Assembly: GCF_001553785.1 (NCBI RefSeq)
Contig: NZ_LOJP01000002.1
Location: 1,109,835 to 1,173,834 of the forward strand
Source of the DNA: Actinoplanes sp. TFC3
GTDB taxonomy: Bacteria; Actinomycetota; Actinomycetes; Mycobacteriales; Micromonosporaceae
Length of the DNA stretch: 64,000 bases
Direction: 5' to 3'
In this document: positions 60,560-64,000 of the stretch, in pieces
Numbering within the stretch: the stretch's first letter is position 1
Layout: every line of letters begins with the position of its first letter
Made by a program: the position numbers and the translations under genes
Notes under the pieces: model-generated
What the model was told of the DNA's origin: nothing
The model's input: the letters and a program-made list of their open reading frames with translations, nothing else
The model's database searches: none

Positions 60560-61536
60560 TAGACCGTTCCCATCGCCGCCCGGACCTCGTGCAGCGTCTC
60601 GTCAGCGAGGGCGTTCGCCCGCTCGTTGCCCCGGCGCAGAACCTTGCGGACAAGATCCAGATCCTTCGCGTACGCCGCCCGCCGCGCCCGCATCGGCGCG
60701 AGGAATTCGTTCACCGCCTCGGTGACCGTTCGCTTGAGCGCCGCCGCCCCCGCGTTGCCGATCTCCGCCGCCACCTCGTAGGGGTCGCGGTCCAGGCACA
60801 ACGCGGCGAGCTGGACCAGCCCCGACACCCCGGGCCGGTGCTGCGGGTCGTAGGTGATGTGCCGGTCGGCATCCGTCGTCGCGCCCTTGATCAGCCGGGC
60901 TGTCTCGTCGGCGCCGGCCGAGAGCGCGATCGCGTTGCCCCGGCTCTTGCTCATCTTTCTGCCGTCCGTGCCGGGCAGCACCGGTGCGATGCTCAGCAGC
61001 CCCTCGGGGACGGGGAAGACCGGGCCGTACCGCTCGTTGAAGCGCCGGGCCACGCTGCGGGTGACCTCGATGTGCGGCATCTGGTCCTGCCCGACCGGCA
61101 CCAGGTTGCCCTTGCAGAACAGGATGTCGGCGGCCTGGTGCACCGGGTAGGTGAACATCAGCCCGCTGACCGAGGACTGCCGGGAATGCTGGATCTCGTC
61201 CTTGACCGTGGGGTTGCGCTGCAACTCAGGCACGGTGACCAGGCTCAGGAAAGGCAGCACGAGCTGGTTGAGCGCGGGCACCGCACTGTGCGTGAACACC
61301 GTGGTGGTGTCCGGGTCCAGCCCGGCAGCCAGGTAGTCCAGCAGCAGGCCGTCAACGGTTTCGCCCAGCCGTTCGGCGACATCGCGGTCGGTCAGCACCT
61401 GATAGTCGGCGATGATGACGATCATGTCGTAGCCCTGCTGCTGCAGCCGGACGCGGTTGCGCAGGGTGCCGAAGTAGTGGCCGAGGTGCAGCGGGCCGGT
61501 GGGACGGTCGCCGGTCAGGACGCGGTTCTGGTTCAT
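60556..61536 (-). CDS. trpS: Tryptophanyl-tRNA synthetase, probably the auxiliary inducible type
   Basis: A 326-residue class Ic synthetase: HLGH (17-20) in GDRPTGPLHLGHYFGTL as the HIGH motif and KMSKS in PGTDGRKMSKSRGNA. It charges tRNA-Trp. The gene is preceded by a Trp-codon leader peptide and an attenuator (61576-61664). That arrangement is known for the auxiliary, indolmycin-resistant TrpRS of streptomycetes, which is induced when Trp-tRNA charging fails. Whether this organism has a second, housekeeping trpS is not visible. Start ATG at 61534-61536 after GAGGGAG. Confidence 0.92.
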   Translation of the reverse strand: MNQNRVLTGDRPTGPLHLGHYFGTLRNRVRLQQQGYDMIVIIADYQVLTDRDVAERLGETVDGLLLDYLAAGLDPDTTTVFTHSAVPALNQLVLPFLSLVTVPELQRNPTVKDEIQHSRQSSVSGLMFTYPVHQAADILFCKGNLVPVGQDQMPHIEVTRSVARRFNERYGPVFPVPEGLLSIAPVLPGTDGRKMSKSRGNAIALSAGADETARLIKGATTDADRHITYDPQHRPGVSGLVQLAALCLDRDPYEVAAEIGNAGAAALKRTVTEAVNEFLAPMRARRAAYAKDLDLVRKVLRRGNERANALADETLHEVRAAMGTVY

Positions 61537-61575
61537 GCTGGATCTCCCTCAAGGTGGGTGCGGACAGCCCTGAGG

Positions 61576-61607
61576 CAAACAAAAAGGGCCGTCCGACTGG
61601 ACGGCCC
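61576..61607 (-). terminator. Attenuator terminator of trpS
   Basis: GGGCCGTCC-AGTC-GGACGGCCC forms a perfect 9-bp stem followed on the minus strand by TTTTTGTTT, 40 bp before the trpS start. An upstream GGGACGG (near 61628) can pair instead with the CCGTCC of this stem to give the antiterminator. Confidence 0.88.
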
Positions 61608-61631
61608 GAGCACGCGGTGGGGTAGCCGTCC

Positions 61632-61664
61632 CTAGGACGGACGCCAGCTCTGCGTGCTCTGCAT
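61632..61664 (-). CDS. trpS leader peptide (10 residues, one Trp)
   Basis: ATG at 61662-61664 encodes MQSTQSWRPS and a TAG stop. The Trp codon lies just before CGTCCGTCC, which can pair with GGGACGG as the first hairpin of a tryptophan attenuator. A ribosome stalled at the Trp codon would mask CGTCCGTCC, allowing the antiterminator and trpS expression. A TATTGT hexamer 7 bp upstream of the ATG suggests a leaderless leader transcript. The leader is in the same frame as, and shares its stop with, the upstream LysR gene. Confidence 0.8.
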   Translation of the reverse strand: MQSTQSWRPS

Positions 61665-62582
61665 GCCGTGAACAATACCCCTCGCCTGCGCCTGCACGGC
61701 GGTCAGAAAAGCGGTGAGCGCGGGAGCCGGTGGAGTGTCCCGGGTGACGGTGACCAGGCGGCGGCGCAGGGTGGCCTCGGCCAGGTCACGGACCGCGAGT
61801 CCCGGATCGCCGGGCGGCAGGGTCAGCGGCGGCAGCAGCGCGACGGCCGCACCGGCCCGGACGAGTTCGAGCTGGACGTCGGCGTCGCTGGAGCGGTGCC
61901 GCAGGTCGGGTTCATAGCCGCCGAGCGCCCGGCAGGTGCCGACAACCATGGCGTGGTGGCCGGTGCCCTCGGCCGACGAGGCCCAGATCTCGGAGCGCAG
62001 CCGGCTGATCGCCACCGGCTCACCCGACCCGGCCAGCGGATGCGCGGGCGACAGGATCACCTTCAGCGGCTCTTCGAGCAGGCTGGTCAGCCGCATACCG
62101 GCCGGGCGGGGCCGCGGATGGCCGTCGTACTCGTCGCCGATGACCAGGTCAACGGTGCCGAGCCGCAAGCCCGGCAATGCCTGTTCGAGTTCGAGTTCGA
62201 AGATTTCCAGCCGGACCGCTGGGTGGTCGGTCCGCATGCGGGCCAGCGCGGGCACCAGCAGCCGTCGCGCCGCGGATTGCAGGCCGCCGGCCCGCACGGT
62301 GCCGCGGATGTCACCGCTCAACGCGGCAAGGTCGGCCCCGGCCGCTTCGGCCGCCGACAGCAGGAGGTGGGCGTGCTGGGCCAGCAGGCGTCCGGCGTCG
62401 TTGAGGCGTACGCCGCGCCCGGCCTTCTCCAGCAGCGGTACGCCGACATCCTTCTCCAGCAGGGCCAGTTGCTGGGAAACCGTGGAGGGGCTGTAGCCCA
62501 GGGCCACAGCCACCGCGGCCAGGGTGCCGCGTTCCTGGAACTCGCGCAGGAATCGCAGGCGGCGCAGATCGAGGTCGACCAT
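61632..62582 (-). CDS. LysR-family transcriptional regulator
   Basis: A 316-residue LysR protein: N-terminal winged helix (FLREFQERGTLAAVAVALGY, STVSQQLALLEKDVGVPLL) and a periplasmic-binding-protein-like effector domain. It is divergent from the EamA transporter (gap 72 bp) and likely binds the 7-bp dyad at 62595-62616 to regulate it. The annotated end includes the trpS leader peptide MQSTQSWRPS, so the last ten residues are coded by the attenuator; whether full-length LysR translation influences the attenuator is open. Confidence 0.9.
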   Translation of the reverse strand: MVDLDLRRLRFLREFQERGTLAAVAVALGYSPSTVSQQLALLEKDVGVPLLEKAGRGVRLNDAGRLLAQHAHLLLSAAEAAGADLAALSGDIRGTVRAGGLQSAARRLLVPALARMRTDHPAVRLEIFELELEQALPGLRLGTVDLVIGDEYDGHPRPRPAGMRLTSLLEEPLKVILSPAHPLAGSGEPVAISRLRSEIWASSAEGTGHHAMVVGTCRALGGYEPDLRHRSSDADVQLELVRAGAAVALLPPLTLPPGDPGLAVRDLAEATLRRRLVTVTRDTPPAPALTAFLTAVQAQARGIVHGMQSTQSWRPS

Positions 62583-62594
62583 GCGAGGACTCTA

Positions 62595-62616
62595 ATGATT
62601 CAGCTCCGGGAATCAT
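62595..62616. promoter_or_regulatory. LysR operator-like dyad
   Basis: ATGATTC-8 bp-GAATCAT is a perfect 7-bp inverted repeat in the 72-bp lysR/eamA gap and contains T-N11-A-type spacing. LysR proteins bind such dyads between divergent genes. Confidence 0.6.
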
Positions 62617-62654
62617 CGCTGGTCCCCATCAATGAGATGGCTGATGCTCGGGGC

Positions 62655-63557
62655 ATGGGTCTGGTTCTGTGTCTCGTGTCCGCGGCGTGCTTCGGCGCGA
62701 TGGCGATCTTCGGCAAGTTCGCATACGAGGCAGGCGTCACCCCGGCGACGTTGCTGCTGGTCCGCTTCGGTCTCGCGGCCGCGCTGCTCGGCGCCGGTCT
62801 GCTCGTACGACCGGACCTGCGTGGATCACGACCGCAGCCCCGGGTGCTCGGCATCGCGCTCGGGCTCGGTGCCGTCGGGTACGCGTTGCAGGCGAGCCTG
62901 TACTTCTCGGCGCTCAAGGTGCTGGACGCTTCGCTGCTGTCGCTGATCTTCTACACCTATCCGGTGCTGGTCACCGTGGGAGCCGTGGCGCTCGGCCGCG
63001 ACCGCATGACCCCGGCGCGCAGCATCGCGCTGGTGACGGCGTCGCTCGGCACGCTGCTCGTCCTGCTCGGGGCGGGAGCGGTGAGCTTCAACCCGTTCGG
63101 CGCGCTGCTGGCTTTCGGCACCGGAGCCGTCTACACCATCTACATCTTGGTCGCCGACATCGTCGTGGATCGGCTGGCTCCAGTGCTGCTCGCCGCCCTG
63201 GTCATGACGGGTGCCGCGGGAACGATGGGTGCCCGTACCGCACTGACAACCGATGTCAAGCTGAGCTTCGGCGTACGCGGATGGTTCTGGCTGTCCTGCA
63301 TCGCCGTGGTTTCCACAGTCGTGGCGATGCTGGCCTTCTTCGCCGGGCTCAAGCGAACCGGCCCGTCCACCGCGGCGATCCTGTCGACGTTCGAGCCCGT
63401 GGTCACCACCGCGCTGGCCGCTCTCACCCTCGGCGAAGTGCTCAGCCCGATCCAGCTTGCCGGCGGTGCTCTCGTGCTGACCTCGGTGATCGTTCTGCAA
63501 CTCCGCAGGCGTAGCCCCCGGGAGAAAGAGGTGCGCCCGGCAGAATGTTTCACGTGA
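62655..63557 (+). CDS. EamA/DMT-family transporter
   Basis: A 300-residue membrane protein with ten hydrophobic helices in two EamA repeats (GLVLCLVSAACFGAMAIFGK at the start of the first; RTGPSTAAILSTFEPVVTTA near the end of the second). EamA proteins export amino acids or metabolites. The ATG at 62655 puts the first helix right at the N-terminus; ATGs at 62637 and 62595 are in frame. It lies divergent to the LysR regulator, its likely controller. Confidence 0.87.
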   Translation: MGLVLCLVSAACFGAMAIFGKFAYEAGVTPATLLLVRFGLAAALLGAGLLVRPDLRGSRPQPRVLGIALGLGAVGYALQASLYFSALKVLDASLLSLIFYTYPVLVTVGAVALGRDRMTPARSIALVTASLGTLLVLLGAGAVSFNPFGALLAFGTGAVYTIYILVADIVVDRLAPVLLAALVMTGAAGTMGARTALTTDVKLSFGVRGWFWLSCIAVVSTVVAMLAFFAGLKRTGPSTAAILSTFEPVVTTALAALTLGEVLSPIQLAGGALVLTSVIVLQLRRRSPREKEVRPAECFT

Positions 63558-64000
63558 ATCCTGACGCGGGTGGCCACATCCACTCCACCGACCCGTTCGC
63601 CACGCCGGATCAAGACAAGTCACCGGTACGGCGACTACGCGGCCGGCTCGCTGCTCCGGTCACGCTGTGGACCGCGCCTGGGCCGTCGGGGCTCACCGTT
63701 TCCTCGATGCTGGTGGCCGACGGTGATCCGGGCCGGGTGCTGGGGCTCGTCGATGAGGAGAGCGACTTCTGGGACGCCGCCTCGGTGGCCGGTTGCTTCG
63801 CGGTGACGCCGTTGGAGCCGGACGATCAGCAACTGGCGGACAAGTTCGCCGGGCTCATGCCGGCGCCCGGAGGACTGTTCGCGAGCGGGGATTGGCTGGA
63901 AACCCGGTGCGGGCCGGTGCCCGCCGGACGGGGGACATGGGCCGGTTGCCGGGTGGATGGCCAGCGGGCGTACGGGTGGGGGCTGCTGGTCGAGGCGACC
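63554..64000 (+). CDS. Flavin reductase-like protein (3' end outside window)
   Basis: The frame starts at a GTG at 63554 that overlaps the EamA stop (GTGA); an ATG at 63545 is in frame. The visible 149 residues include RLRGRLAAPVTLWTAPGPSG, LTVSSMLVADGDPGRVLGL and the ADKFAGLM segment, typical of the flavin reductase-like FMN-binding split barrel. The end is cut off by the window. It is probably co-transcribed with eamA. Confidence 0.7.
   Translation, partial: MNPDAGGHIHSTDPFATPDQDKSPVRRLRGRLAAPVTLWTAPGPSGLTVSSMLVADGDPGRVLGLVDEESDFWDAASVAGCFAVTPLEPDDQQLADKFAGLMPAPGGLFASGDWLETRCGPVPAGRGTWAGCRVDGQRAYGWGLLVEAT

Overview
The window is GC-rich actinobacterial DNA. GTG and TTG starts, four-base stop/start overlaps, a DtxR/IdeR-like iron box, an ESX-type EccB, an ECF42-like sigma factor with a DGPF partner and an inducible-type TrpRS all fit a filamentous actinomycete. 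Micromonosporaceae (Actinoplanes-like) is my best guess; no rRNA or other species marker is present, so this is inference.

Layout. 1-19.6 kb is chromosomal backbone: CPBP protease, flavohaemoglobin, an XRE regulator fused to peptide deformylase, FhuF-like iron reductase, a large membrane glycosyltransferase-like protein, methyltransferase, PEBP protein, histidine kinase, NlpC/P60 hydrolase, the DGPF/ECF42 pair, a PARG-like hydrolase, FMN reductase and several oxidoreductases, with a decayed GH18 chitinase at 16.5-16.75 kb. A tRNA-Ser(UGA) gene at 19.64 kb begins a 9.1-kb island that ends at 28.8 kb in a 62-bp near-perfect copy of the tRNA 3' part. The island holds a deleted tyrosine integrase, a broken GntR-type regulator, a HAD phosphatase, a small GntR repressor, two small proteins, a retron-type reverse transcriptase (NAxxH, YVDD and VTG motifs) with a DUF3800 partner, two unknown membrane proteins and a PASTA protein. 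The RT/DUF3800 stretch is visibly more AT-rich than the backbone and is the best candidate for an unusual system.

28.8-64 kb is backbone again: lipoprotein, YdcF-like protein, a SoxR-like regulator divergent from a split transketolase, thiolase, rhomboid protease, cyclophilin, an isolated EccB, CorA, and an aminotransferase next to a Nudix / cytidylyltransferase-like / glycerol-1-phosphate dehydrogenase / CDP-alcohol phosphotransferase run that looks like a pathway for a glycerophospho-polymer or lipid. Then come an arylsulfotransferase-like protein with a GT4 glycosyltransferase, Fpg/Nei glycosylase, a polyprenyl glycosylphosphotransferase, two two-component systems separated by a DnaA-box cluster, a DUF485/acetate-type symporter pair, an ABC exporter, a TrpRS gene behind a classic tryptophan attenuator, a LysR regulator divergent from an EamA transporter, and a flavin reductase running off the end.

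Regulatory links visible in the sequence: two leaderless promoters with 19-bp spacers and a shared core precede the FMN reductase and the transketolase and probably form a SoxR regulon; the trpS attenuator senses Trp-tRNA; a perfect 7-bp dyad lies between lysR and eamA; a palindrome sits between the small GntR gene and its divergent neighbour.
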